Of a stretch of DNA of 31,236 bases, positions 14,821 through 22,638 are shown piece after piece. The notes under the pieces were generated by a model that made no database searches, was not told where the DNA came from, and saw only the letters and a program-made list of their open reading frames with translations. Made by a program: the position numbers and the translations under genes. The DNA comes from Heyndrickxia sporothermodurans (GTDB lineage Bacteria > Bacillota > Bacilli > Bacillales > Bacillaceae_C), in the NCBI RefSeq assembly GCF_016785185.1, contig NZ_JAEKDY010000036.1; one strand, written 5' to 3'. The first letter of the stretch is position 1. Every line of letters starts with the position of its first letter.

Positions 14821-15617
14821 TTTCGTTCCTCCTTCGCGATCTGTAACTTGCACAAACTTTCAAGCATACAGTCAATCGTATAGATTGCAGGACTGGCTAC
14901 AACCTTATATCCATATTCCTCTACTGCTTTCTTCGTTACATCACCAATTGTAACAAACTCTATTTTTTGTATTTTATTTTGCAAAGAATAGTTTTTGACG
15001 ATGTTCATAAAATGATGAAAAGATGACGGACTAGTAAACATTGCGTAATCCAATTCATTTTCGTTCACGATTGTGACTAGTTTTTCAATGCTTTCCGGCG
15101 GCAAAAAGGTTTGATAAACGATCCATTCATCTACATGGATTCGTTTTTCTTCCAAACCCTTTGCAATCGTTTTGCTTGCTAGATTTCCTTTTGGAAGCAA
15201 AACAGGACCAGCTACTTCCTTTTCTTTTATAAATTCTGCAATAAAATCAGTAGCACTAAATTGTTTTGGAAAAAACTCTACCTCTATATTGTATTTTTCA
15301 ATTGCCTCTTTCGTTTTGCTTCCAACAGCAGCAATACGATTTGTCAGGCTATCAAATTTACATATAGCTTTAAGTTTTTTTAACTCGTTGAAAAAATAAT
15401 CAACGCCATTTTGACTTGTAAAGATGATCCATTCATATTCATGCAATTTTTCCACATAGGTTTGTGCCTTCGAATCATCATTTTCTTGGAAATCGATTAA
15501 AGGAGTAACATATGATACCCCACCTAAATTAATAATTTCCCCGGCAAGTTTTTTTCCTTTTTCACCACCACGTGTAACTAACACATGTTTGCCATATAAA
15601 GGCAAATGTTCAATCAT
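14817..15617 (-). CDS. hemD: uroporphyrinogen-III synthase
   Basis: HemD cyclises hydroxymethylbilane to uroporphyrinogen III with inversion of ring D. The 266 residues have the two-domain HemD fold pattern, with VLVTRGGEKG near the start, a WIIFTSQNGVDYF motif at about residues 64-76 and the second-domain MFTSPSSFHHF segment. HemD proteins are poorly conserved, so part of the confidence comes from its place between hemC and hemB. ATG (15615-15617) overlaps the hemC stop by 4 bases, and its own stop overlaps the hemB start. Confidence 0.94.
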   Translation of the reverse strand: MIEHLPLYGKHVLVTRGGEKGKKLAGEIINLGGVSYVTPLIDFQENDDSKAQTYVEKLHEYEWIIFTSQNGVDYFFNELKKLKAICKFDSLTNRIAAVGSKTKEAIEKYNIEVEFFPKQFSATDFIAEFIKEKEVAGPVLLPKGNLASKTIAKGLEEKRIHVDEWIVYQTFLPPESIEKLVTIVNENELDYAMFTSPSSFHHFMNIVKNYSLQNKIQKIEFVTIGDVTKKAVEEYGYKVVASPAIYTIDCMLESLCKLQIAKEERK

Positions 15618-16549
15618 GATTCATCTAGCTCCCGCTTGACACGATCGATTAGATCTTTTGCACCTTGTTGTGTTAGTAATTCAGCTGCTTGTTCACCAAC
15701 TACCATTGGATCTTTTCCAATGACTGTTTCTTTAAAAATCTGTTTGCCATTCGGATCTGCAACAAGCGCTGTTAATGCGATTTGTTTATCATCAGTTAAT
15801 TTAGCGAAGCCTGCTATTGGCACTTGGCAGCCACCTTCCATTTTATGAAGGAATGCTCTTTCCGCAGTAACTGTTTCTCTTGTTTCTTCACAAGTTAATT
15901 TAGCTAGTTGTTCAAGTAATTCTTTATCATCTTCCCGACATTCAATCGCTAATGCCCCCTGACCAACAGCAGGGAGACAAATTTCCGGATCCAAATATTC
16001 TGTCACAACATCACTGCTCCACCCCATGCGGGACAAACCTGCTGCAGCCAATACGATGGCATCATAATCTTCATTTTCTAGCTTTTTCAAACGAGTATCA
16101 ATATTGCCGCGAATCCATTTAATATCTAAATCGGGACATTCAGCAAGAATTTGGGCACTTCGGCGCAAACTGCTTGTTCCAACCTTGGCACCTTTAGGAA
16201 GATCTCTTAATGTCATATGCCCTTTTGAAATAATGACGTCTCTGTAATCTTCACGAGGCGGGATACAACCAATTGTAAGTCCTTGTGGGAGGATCGCAGG
16301 CATATCTTTCATACTATGTACAGCCATATCAATTTCTTTATTTAATAGGGCCTGCTCGATTTCTTTTACAAAAAGACCTTTTCCGCCAACCTTTGATAAA
16401 GTGACATCTAAGATTTTGTCACCTTTTGTCACAATCTCTTTCACTTCAAATTCGAAAGGTACGCCTAATTTTTTTAATTGATCTGCCACCCAATTTGTTT
16501 GAGTTAATGCTAGTTTACTTCTTCTTGAACCGATAATGATTTTTCTCAC
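15614..16549 (-). CDS. hemC: porphobilinogen deaminase (hydroxymethylbilane synthase)
   Basis: HemC polymerises four porphobilinogen units into hydroxymethylbilane. The 311 residues match the B. subtilis enzyme. The dipyrromethane cofactor is carried by C241 in GGCQVP. IIIGSRRSKLAL at the N-terminus and VHSMKDMP in domain 1 are family signatures. Start is GTG (16547-16549) with GGAGGG about 8-9 nt upstream, lying in the short gap after hemX. The stop overlaps hemD. Confidence 0.98.
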   Translation of the reverse strand: MRKIIIGSRRSKLALTQTNWVADQLKKLGVPFEFEVKEIVTKGDKILDVTLSKVGGKGLFVKEIEQALLNKEIDMAVHSMKDMPAILPQGLTIGCIPPREDYRDVIISKGHMTLRDLPKGAKVGTSSLRRSAQILAECPDLDIKWIRGNIDTRLKKLENEDYDAIVLAAAGLSRMGWSSDVVTEYLDPEICLPAVGQGALAIECREDDKELLEQLAKLTCEETRETVTAERAFLHKMEGGCQVPIAGFAKLTDDKQIALTALVADPNGKQIFKETVIGKDPMVVGEQAAELLTQQGAKDLIDRVKRELDES

Positions 16550-16562
16550 TAAATTTACCCTC

Positions 16563-17396
16563 CTACGAATACCAAAAATGAAATGCTGATAGACGACTAA
16601 ATAAAAAGAAATTAATTAAAACAACTAGAAATGCACCAATATTCCATAATGCTAATGATTTTCCGAACATACTTTTCTTGTTTCGAAGGTAAAGAATTAG
16701 ACTATAAACAATTAAAAGGATAAATGAACTGATTATTTTCGAATCATACCAATGAAAGGTAGATAGTTTAATAAATGCCCATTGCAACCCTAAGATTAAA
16801 CTTAACAACAGCATAGGTACACCAATCGCATTTAATACATAAGACATCTTTTCAAGTTTAGATAAATCATTCAACCTCCAGAGACGATGGCCCCACCTTT
16901 TTTTCTTAAGTAATGTATATTGCAATAAATACATTAATGAAAAAACGAATGATAGTGAAAAGGCTGCATAGGATAAGATTGCCATCGTAATATGTATAAA
17001 TAGCAACTCAGAAATTAATCTTTCCGAAATCGCCACATCCGATATTTGCACTGGAGCGAATGTATGAATCGCCATAAAAATAAATCCGATGATATTTGTA
17101 AAAAAAACGGTGAAATCGACTCTCAATATTTTATTAATGGCAAGTGATAGTGTAATTAATACCCATGCATAAAAATAAAGACCTTCAAATAATGTAAGAA
17201 CTGGAAATCTGCCTGTTTGAAAGACATACATAAACAAAAAAATTGTTTGAAGAACCCAAACAATTGCAAGTAACCAAAAAGCGAATTGATTTGCTTTCTT
17301 ATTTTGATGTAGGAAATCGATAAAATATAATAGAATACTGATAGCGTATAAAACAATCATTACCTCATGCAGCCTAGACATGACAATATCGAACAT
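16563..17396 (-). CDS. hemX: HemX membrane protein, CcsA/CcmC-like, modulator of HemA level
   Basis: A polytopic protein of about 277 residues with about eight hydrophobic helices, of the CcsA/CcmC-like family. In B. subtilis HemX is a membrane protein that lowers the cellular amount of HemA. The ATG at 17394-17396 is chosen. The frame also has a TTG at 17406-17408, which lies directly against the AGAGAGG ribosome binding site; neither spacing is ideal. Tryptophan-rich loops of haem handling members (WGxGxxWD) are not present. It follows hemA after 80-90 bases containing a hairpin that could uncouple the two levels of expression. Confidence 0.9.
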   Translation of the reverse strand: MFDIVMSRLHEVMIVLYAISILLYFIDFLHQNKKANQFAFWLLAIVWVLQTIFLFMYVFQTGRFPVLTLFEGLYFYAWVLITLSLAINKILRVDFTVFFTNIIGFIFMAIHTFAPVQISDVAISERLISELLFIHITMAILSYAAFSLSFVFSLMYLLQYTLLKKKRWGHRLWRLNDLSKLEKMSYVLNAIGVPMLLLSLILGLQWAFIKLSTFHWYDSKIISSFILLIVYSLILYLRNKKSMFGKSLALWNIGAFLVVLINFFLFSRLSAFHFWYS

Positions 17397-17432
17397 ATGA
17401 ACATTCAACCTCTCTAAAAAGGTAAGGATTAG

Positions 17433-17458
17433 GGTGGGAACAAATAAACTTTCCCACC
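17433..17458 (-). other. intra-operon hairpin between hemA and hemX
   Basis: An 8-bp perfect stem (GGTGGGAA with TTCCCACC) and a 10-base loop lie about 30 nt past the hemA stop. There is a short T run some distance after it. It may be an attenuator or an mRNA end-protecting hairpin that favours hemA over the downstream genes. Confidence 0.5.
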
Positions 17459-17488
17459 ATTTCTTACGATTAAAAATGATTTCTATAT

Positions 17489-18817
17489 TTATATAGGCTG
17501 AACATTCAATTGAACAGAAGTTTTTTTGTTTAGTTTTACTTTCTGTTCTATCTCAGTTTCTACATTAAAAATTTTCTTAAATAAGTCAATTTGTTCAGCA
17601 GCATTCGGCTGTGCCGCAATTTCTTTCACCTGTGAAATCGGATCCTTTAATAATTGATTGACGATACTTTTTGTATGTTTACTTAAAATCTTTCGTTCCC
17701 GATCTGTAAGATTCGGCATTTTCCGTTCGATGCTTTTCATCGTTTCTTCCTGAATCGACAACGCTTTTTCACGTAACGCTGTAATGACAGGAATAACACC
17801 TAACATATTTAGCCATTCATTGAATTGAACTATTTCCATTTCAATATTAATCATAATTTTTTCGGCAGCTTTTTTACGTTCTGCCAAATTGGCTTCAACA
17901 ATGCCTTCTAAGTCATCAATATCATATAGAAAGACGCTTTCCAACTCAGCGATTTTAGGATCTAAGTCACGCGGAACCGCAATATCAACCATAAATAATG
18001 GTCGTTTCTTTCTCATTGCCTCGACATTAACCATCATTTCTTTCGTAACAATATAGTCTTTCGCACCTGTAGAACTAATTAAAATATCCGCTTCAACGAT
18101 CGCACATTGAAGTTCTTGTAAAGTTTTCGCTTGGCCGTTAAATTCTTTCGCCAAATCTTGAGCTTTTTCAAATGTACGATTGATTACAGAGACTTTTGTT
18201 GCTCCAGATCCATATAAGTTTTCAATTGCTAGTTTTCCCATTTTTCCGGCGCCCACAACGAGGACATGTTTATTTTTCAAGTTCCCTAACACTTTTTTTG
18301 CCAGTTCTACTGCTGCATAACTGACTGAAACAGCATTAGATCCGATTTCCGTTTCTGAGTGAGCCTTTTTCGCAGTTGTAATTGCTTGTTTAAATAACTG
18401 GTTGAAGATTGTTCCGGTTGAACCAACTTCTTGGCCAATAAAGAAACTATGCTTCACCTGTCCTAAAATTTGCGTTTCTCCAAGGACCATGGAATTCAAT
18501 CCACAAACAACCTTAAATAAGTGTTCAATTGCTCCGTCCTGCTCGTAAATTGACAAGTAAGATGTAAACTCCTCTTTATCAATTTGAAACCACTCTGATA
18601 GAAAATCTTTAATATAGTAACGTCCCGTATGCAATTGATCAACAACTGCATATACCTCTGTGCGATTACATGTAGAAACAATTACATTTTCTAAAATGCT
18701 TTTTTTATTTTTTAACGCTGCCATAGCATCAGATAAATCCGCTTCATTAAAAGACAGCCTTTCACGTATCTCAACAGGGGCTGTTTTATAATTTAAACCA
18801 ACAGCTATGATGTACAT
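17489..18817 (-). CDS. hemA: glutamyl-tRNA reductase
   Basis: HemA reduces Glu-tRNA-Glu to glutamate-1-semialdehyde with NADPH and is the committed, regulated step of the C5 pathway. The 442-residue protein has the nucleophilic C50 in VSTCNRTEVYA, the HLFKVVCGLNSMVLGE-type substrate region (here with LF kept), an NADPH-binding VVGAGKMGKLA motif at about residue 187-197 and the C-terminal dimerisation helices. ATG at 18815-18817 follows GGGGGTG at about 10 nt. It is first in the operon, preceded by an extended -10 promoter at 18882-18887. Confidence 0.98.
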   Translation of the reverse strand: MYIIAVGLNYKTAPVEIRERLSFNEADLSDAMAALKNKKSILENVIVSTCNRTEVYAVVDQLHTGRYYIKDFLSEWFQIDKEEFTSYLSIYEQDGAIEHLFKVVCGLNSMVLGETQILGQVKHSFFIGQEVGSTGTIFNQLFKQAITTAKKAHSETEIGSNAVSVSYAAVELAKKVLGNLKNKHVLVVGAGKMGKLAIENLYGSGATKVSVINRTFEKAQDLAKEFNGQAKTLQELQCAIVEADILISSTGAKDYIVTKEMMVNVEAMRKKRPLFMVDIAVPRDLDPKIAELESVFLYDIDDLEGIVEANLAERKKAAEKIMINIEMEIVQFNEWLNMLGVIPVITALREKALSIQEETMKSIERKMPNLTDRERKILSKHTKSIVNQLLKDPISQVKEIAAQPNAAEQIDLFKKIFNVETEIEQKVKLNKKTSVQLNVQPI

Positions 18818-18881
18818 TTTAAGATGGCACCCCCAAAGTTTATAAAAAAGAATTCAATCACGAATTTCTTTCCCTATTCTT

Positions 18882-18890
18882 ATTATATCA
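18882..18890 (-). promoter_or_regulatory. extended -10 promoter of the hem operon
   Basis: TATAAT (18882-18887) is preceded by TG one base upstream on the minus strand. No good -35 hexamer is visible at 17 nt, so it appears to be an extended -10 promoter. It is about 65 nt before the hemA start. Confidence 0.6.
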
Positions 18891-18939
18891 TGTCCAATTT
18901 CATCTACTCTTAATAAATGTGAAAAGATAATGAAACTTA

Positions 18940-18948
18940 TGTTATATT
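18940..18948 (+). promoter_or_regulatory. possible promoter of the plus-strand membrane gene
   Basis: TATATT (18943-18948) is preceded by TG one base upstream, an extended -10; the -35 is weak (TGAAAA at 17 nt). The long 90-nt leader before the gene shows no recognisable riboswitch. Confidence 0.35.
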
Positions 18949-19040
18949 AATTATAAATTAGATATTAAATTCACAGTCCATTAGTAAAGTAACAAAAAAA
19001 GAACTGGGAATCAAGTTTACAGTTTGAAAGTAGGTTGTTT

Positions 19041-19529
19041 ATGAAAAATCAAAAAATTTTTCCGGGAATTATTTTACTTGGTTTTGGTTTGTATTTTTTT
19101 CTTACACAGAACAATCATGTCACAATGTTGAAAGAATATTTAACATGGCCTACTTTATTAATTATTGTAGGAATCGCATTTTTAGGGCAGGGCTACGGAG
19201 GAAAAGATGCTGAATCCATTTTACCTGGTGTAATTCTCGTTGGTTTTGGTCTTCATTTCCATATTGCAGGTAAACTTGCCATTTGGCCGGATCATATCGG
19301 TGTTTTTATTTTAATCATTTCATTAGGTTTTCTATTACGCTATCAAAAAACAGGAAATGGCTTATTTCACGGAATCCTCTTTTTATTCATTTCTATTGTT
19401 CTCTTATTCTATGATGAGGTATTAAAATGGATGGGATTATTGGAAAATAAAGCTGCTTCAATAATAAATTTTTGGCCTTTTCTATTGATTGCAATTGGTT
19501 TATATTTATTGTTTATAAAACGAAAATAA
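19041..19529 (+). CDS. membrane protein with LiaI/LiaF-like transmembrane repeats
   Basis: A 162-residue integral membrane protein with about five or six hydrophobic helices. It holds two copies of a similar motif, PGIILLGFGLYF (near residues 7-18) and PGVILVGFGLHF (about 61-72), and ends in LLFIKRK. This repeat style resembles the LiaI/LiaF-like (DUF5668-type) membrane domain. The function is unknown; such domains occur in envelope-stress systems. ATG at 19041 is preferred over a TTG at 19035, because AGTAGG lies about 6 nt before it. It runs opposite to its neighbours, diverging from hemA and converging on ysxC, and shares the terminator at 19533-19567. Confidence 0.8.
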   Translation: MKNQKIFPGIILLGFGLYFFLTQNNHVTMLKEYLTWPTLLIIVGIAFLGQGYGGKDAESILPGVILVGFGLHFHIAGKLAIWPDHIGVFILIISLGFLLRYQKTGNGLFHGILFLFISIVLLFYDEVLKWMGLLENKAASIINFWPFLLIAIGLYLLFIKRK

Positions 19530-19532
19530 AAA

Positions 19533-19567
19533 AAGACCCATTAATGAACAAATTCATAATGGGTCTT
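19533..19567. terminator. bidirectional terminator between the membrane gene and ysxC
   Basis: An 11-bp perfect stem (AAGACCCATTA 19533-19543, TAATGGGTCTT 19557-19567) with a 13-base loop. The minus strand continues in a strong T tract, so it ends the lonA-ysxC transcript. The plus-strand T tract is weak. Confidence 0.85.
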
Positions 19568-19572
19568 AATAT

Positions 19573-20154
19573 TCACATCCACTTTTTTAATATTCCCCAT
19601 ACTTTGTCTTTTCCTTCACCTGTTTCCGATGAGAATACGACAATATCGTCTTGAGGATCAAAATTAAGTGTTTCTTTTGTAATTTTTAAATGCTTTTGCC
19701 ATTTTCCTTTAGGAATTTTATCTGCTTTCGTTGCGATGATGACACAAGGAATTTGATAATGTTTTAGAAAATCATACATTAGTATATCATCTTTCGTAGG
19801 GGGATGACGTAAATCAACAATTTGGAGAACAGCGCAAAGCTGTTCTCTTGTTGTAATATACGTTTCAATCATCTTTCCCCACGCTTCACGCTCAGATTTT
19901 GATACTTTCGCAAAACCATATCCAGGAACATCGACAAAGAATAATGACTCTTCAATTTTATAAAAATTTAACGTTTGCGTTTTTCCTGGTTTTGAAGAGG
20001 TTCTTGCTAATGCTTTACGATTAATCATTTTATTAATAAAGGAAGATTTCCCTACGTTTGAACGTCCTGCTAAAGCAAATTCCGGTAACCGTTCATCAGG
20101 GTATTGCTCTTGCCTTACTGCACTTATTACTAGTTCTGCATTATTTACTTTCAT
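19573..20154 (-). CDS. ysxC: ribosome biogenesis GTP-binding protein YsxC/EngB
   Basis: YsxC (YihA/EngB) is an essential TRAFAC-class GTPase that helps assemble the 50S subunit. The 193 residues match the family. G1 is GRSNVGKSS (30-38), G3 is DVPG (75-78) and G4 is TKAD (142-145). ATG at 20152-20154 follows GCAGGTGA and begins 7 nt after the lonA stop, so the two are co-transcribed as in B. subtilis. Confidence 0.97.
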   Translation of the reverse strand: MKVNNAELVISAVRQEQYPDERLPEFALAGRSNVGKSSFINKMINRKALARTSSKPGKTQTLNFYKIEESLFFVDVPGYGFAKVSKSEREAWGKMIETYITTREQLCAVLQIVDLRHPPTKDDILMYDFLKHYQIPCVIIATKADKIPKGKWQKHLKITKETLNFDPQDDIVVFSSETGEGKDKVWGILKKWM

Positions 20155-20161
20155 TTCGATT

Positions 20162-22477
20162 TCACCTGCTTAATGCTACCTTTAAGACTTCGTCCATTTG
20201 TGAAACAGGTATTAACTTCAGATCATTTCTCACACTTTCGGGAATGTCATCAATATCCTTTTCATTGTCTTTAGGTAAAATAATTGTTGTTAACCCTGCT
20301 CTATGAGCACTTAATGTTTTTTCTTTTAAACCACCGATTGGCAGCACCCTGCCTCTTAGTGTAATTTCGCCTGTCATACCAACTTCTTTCCGAATAGGGA
20401 TACCGGTTAACGCTGAAGTTAAGGCAGTGGCAATCGTAATACCTGCAGAAGGTCCATCTTTAGGAACAGCACCTTCGGGAACGTGAATGTGTATATCATA
20501 TTTTTCGTGAAAATTTTCTTCTAATTCTAATTCTGTAGCTTTAGAACGTACAAAACTAAACGCTGTTTGAGCAGACTCCTTCATTACGTCCCCTAATTTT
20601 CCTGTTAAAACAAGCTTGCCTTTACCCGGAGACAGGGAAACTTCAATTTGTAATGTATCGCCGCCAACTGTTGTATAGGCTAATCCAGTAGCGACACCAA
20701 TTTGATCTTCTACTTCTGCTAGACCGTAACGGAATCGTTTCTTACCGAGAAATTCTTCTAGATTTTTTTCCGTAACAATTAGACGTTTTCTTTCAGAAGA
20801 AACGATTATTTTTGCTGTTTTTCTGCAAATCGAGGCAATTTCTCGTTCTAAGCTTCTAACTCCGGCTTCGCGTGTGTAATATCGGACGATGGCTTGGAAT
20901 GCCTCATCTCTTACTTGTAATTGTCCTTTTGATAGACCATGTTCTTGCATTTCTTTTTGCAGTAAATGATCTTTCGCTATATGAATTTTTTCAAGTTCGG
21001 TATAGCCCGGTATAGAAATAATCTCCATTCGATCCCGTAAAGGTCCAGGAATGGATGAAAGATCGTTTGCCGTTGTTATAAACATGACTTTGGAAAGATC
21101 ATAGGTTTCTTCAATATAATGATCACTAAAATTATTATTTTGCTCCGGATCTAACACTTCTAACATAGCTGCTGAAGGATCGCCTCGAAAATCATTAGAC
21201 ATTTTATCGATTTCATCGAGTAAAAATACGGGATTGATCGTCCCAGCTTTTTTCATTCCTTGAATAATTCTACCAGGCATTGCACCGACATATGTCCTGC
21301 GGTGCCCACGTATTTCGGACTCATCCCGAACACCACCTAGTGAAATTCTTACAAACTTTCTCCCCAGCGATTCAGCGATTGATCGAGCTAAGCTTGTTTT
21401 TCCAACTCCAGGTGGTCCAGCTAGACAAAGGATTGGTCCTCGTAAAGCTTGAGTCAATTTTTGCACTGCTAAATATTCAAGTACTCGTTCCTTCACCTTT
21501 TCCAATCCATAATGTTCTCGATTTAAAATTTTTTCTGCTTTTATAATATCTAGATCATCTTCTGTTGCATTTGTCCATGGAAGAGAGATAAGCCAATCTA
21601 AATAGTTGCGTATAACCGAACTTTCCGCAGAAGTAGTTGGCACCTTTTCATAGCGATCTAATTCTTTTAACGCTGTATTCTTTACATGTTCCGGCATTCC
21701 AGCGTTTTCTATCTTTTCAGAGAACTCAGCTACTTCCCCTGTTTTCCCTTCTTTATCGCCTAGTTCTTTCTGAATCGCCCTCATTTGTTCACGTAAATAG
21801 TATTCCTTTTGTGTTCGTTCCATTGATTTTTTCACACGTTGACCGATTTTCTTTTCTAAATTAAGAACTTCTTTTTCATTATGAATGATTTCAATTACTT
21901 TATTTAAACGTTGTTTAATGTCAACTGTCTCTAAGACTTCTTGTTTATGTGGTAATTTCAATGGTAAATGCGAAGCAATTATGTCGGCCATTCTTCCAGG
22001 TTCTTCAATATCTGCCACCGTTTCAAAGTTTTCCGCAGAAATTTTCTTAGAAAGTTTTATGTATTGTTCGAAATATTCAAGCATGGTTCTCATTAATGCT
22101 TCGGTTTCTACATCAGTTTGTTCATTATCTTCATACGACTTTAAAGAAACTGCATAGTAGGTTTCTTTATCATAAAAGTTTTCTATTTCTGCCCGATGTA
22201 ACCCTTCAACTAATACTCGGATCGTTCCGTTCGGCAATTTAAGCATTTGTTTTACCTGGGTAAGAGTTCCCATACGGAAAAGGTCATCTTCATTTGGTTC
22301 ATTTATACTTTCATCCTTTTGTGTTGTTAAAAAGATGAGGTGATCGTTCATCATCGCTTGTTCTAATGCTTGAACAGAATGTTCACGTCCAACATCAAGA
22401 TGTAAGACCATCGTAGGGTACACAAGCAATCCCCTGAGTGGTAACAGAGGAACGGTGTTTTCTATTTTCTTTGTCAA
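20162..22477 (-). CDS. lonA: ATP-dependent protease LonA
   Basis: LonA degrades misfolded and regulatory proteins. The 771-residue chain has the N-terminal LAN domain (about 1-200), coiled coil, an AAA+ module with Walker A GPPGVGKT (about 354-361) and Walker B LLDEIDK, and the C-terminal protease domain. The catalytic dyad is S677 (DGPSAG) and K720 (GGLKEK). Start is TTG (22475-22477) with GGAGGTG 7 nt upstream. The upstream region holds three AACGTATT motifs. ysxC follows in the same operon. Confidence 0.98.
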   Translation of the reverse strand: MTKKIENTVPLLPLRGLLVYPTMVLHLDVGREHSVQALEQAMMNDHLIFLTTQKDESINEPNEDDLFRMGTLTQVKQMLKLPNGTIRVLVEGLHRAEIENFYDKETYYAVSLKSYEDNEQTDVETEALMRTMLEYFEQYIKLSKKISAENFETVADIEEPGRMADIIASHLPLKLPHKQEVLETVDIKQRLNKVIEIIHNEKEVLNLEKKIGQRVKKSMERTQKEYYLREQMRAIQKELGDKEGKTGEVAEFSEKIENAGMPEHVKNTALKELDRYEKVPTTSAESSVIRNYLDWLISLPWTNATEDDLDIIKAEKILNREHYGLEKVKERVLEYLAVQKLTQALRGPILCLAGPPGVGKTSLARSIAESLGRKFVRISLGGVRDESEIRGHRRTYVGAMPGRIIQGMKKAGTINPVFLLDEIDKMSNDFRGDPSAAMLEVLDPEQNNNFSDHYIEETYDLSKVMFITTANDLSSIPGPLRDRMEIISIPGYTELEKIHIAKDHLLQKEMQEHGLSKGQLQVRDEAFQAIVRYYTREAGVRSLEREIASICRKTAKIIVSSERKRLIVTEKNLEEFLGKKRFRYGLAEVEDQIGVATGLAYTTVGGDTLQIEVSLSPGKGKLVLTGKLGDVMKESAQTAFSFVRSKATELELEENFHEKYDIHIHVPEGAVPKDGPSAGITIATALTSALTGIPIRKEVGMTGEITLRGRVLPIGGLKEKTLSAHRAGLTTIILPKDNEKDIDDIPESVRNDLKLIPVSQMDEVLKVALSR

Positions 22478-22524
22478 TATCGTGCACCTCCAAAAAATGA
22501 CACGTTGAATCTTTTTTCAATTCT

Positions 22525-22595
22525 AACGTATTTAAATAATCGTGTCCATTTTGTAGAATACGTTAATCACATTTTATACTATCAAACGTATTTAA
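22525..22595. repeat. three AACGTATT motifs upstream of lonA
   Basis: The 8-mer occurs in direct orientation on the plus strand at 22525-22532 and 22585-22592 (both extended to AACGTATTTAA) and in inverse orientation at 22557-22564. Starts are spaced 32 and 28 bases, near three helical turns. An A/T-rich TATAAAAT lies among them on the minus strand. This could be the lonA operator. It is not a CtsR or CIRCE site. Confidence 0.45.
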
Positions 22596-22597
22596 GA

Positions 22598-22625
22598 AAT
22601 CGATTTGGTATGAACCAAATCGATT
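22598..22625 (-). terminator. lonB 3' hairpin
   Basis: A perfect 12-bp stem (22598-22609 with 22614-22625) with a 4-base loop lies 13 nt past the lonB stop. The following sequence is only moderately T-rich. It separates lonB from lonA. Confidence 0.65.
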
Positions 22626-22638
22626 CAGATTCAAAATT

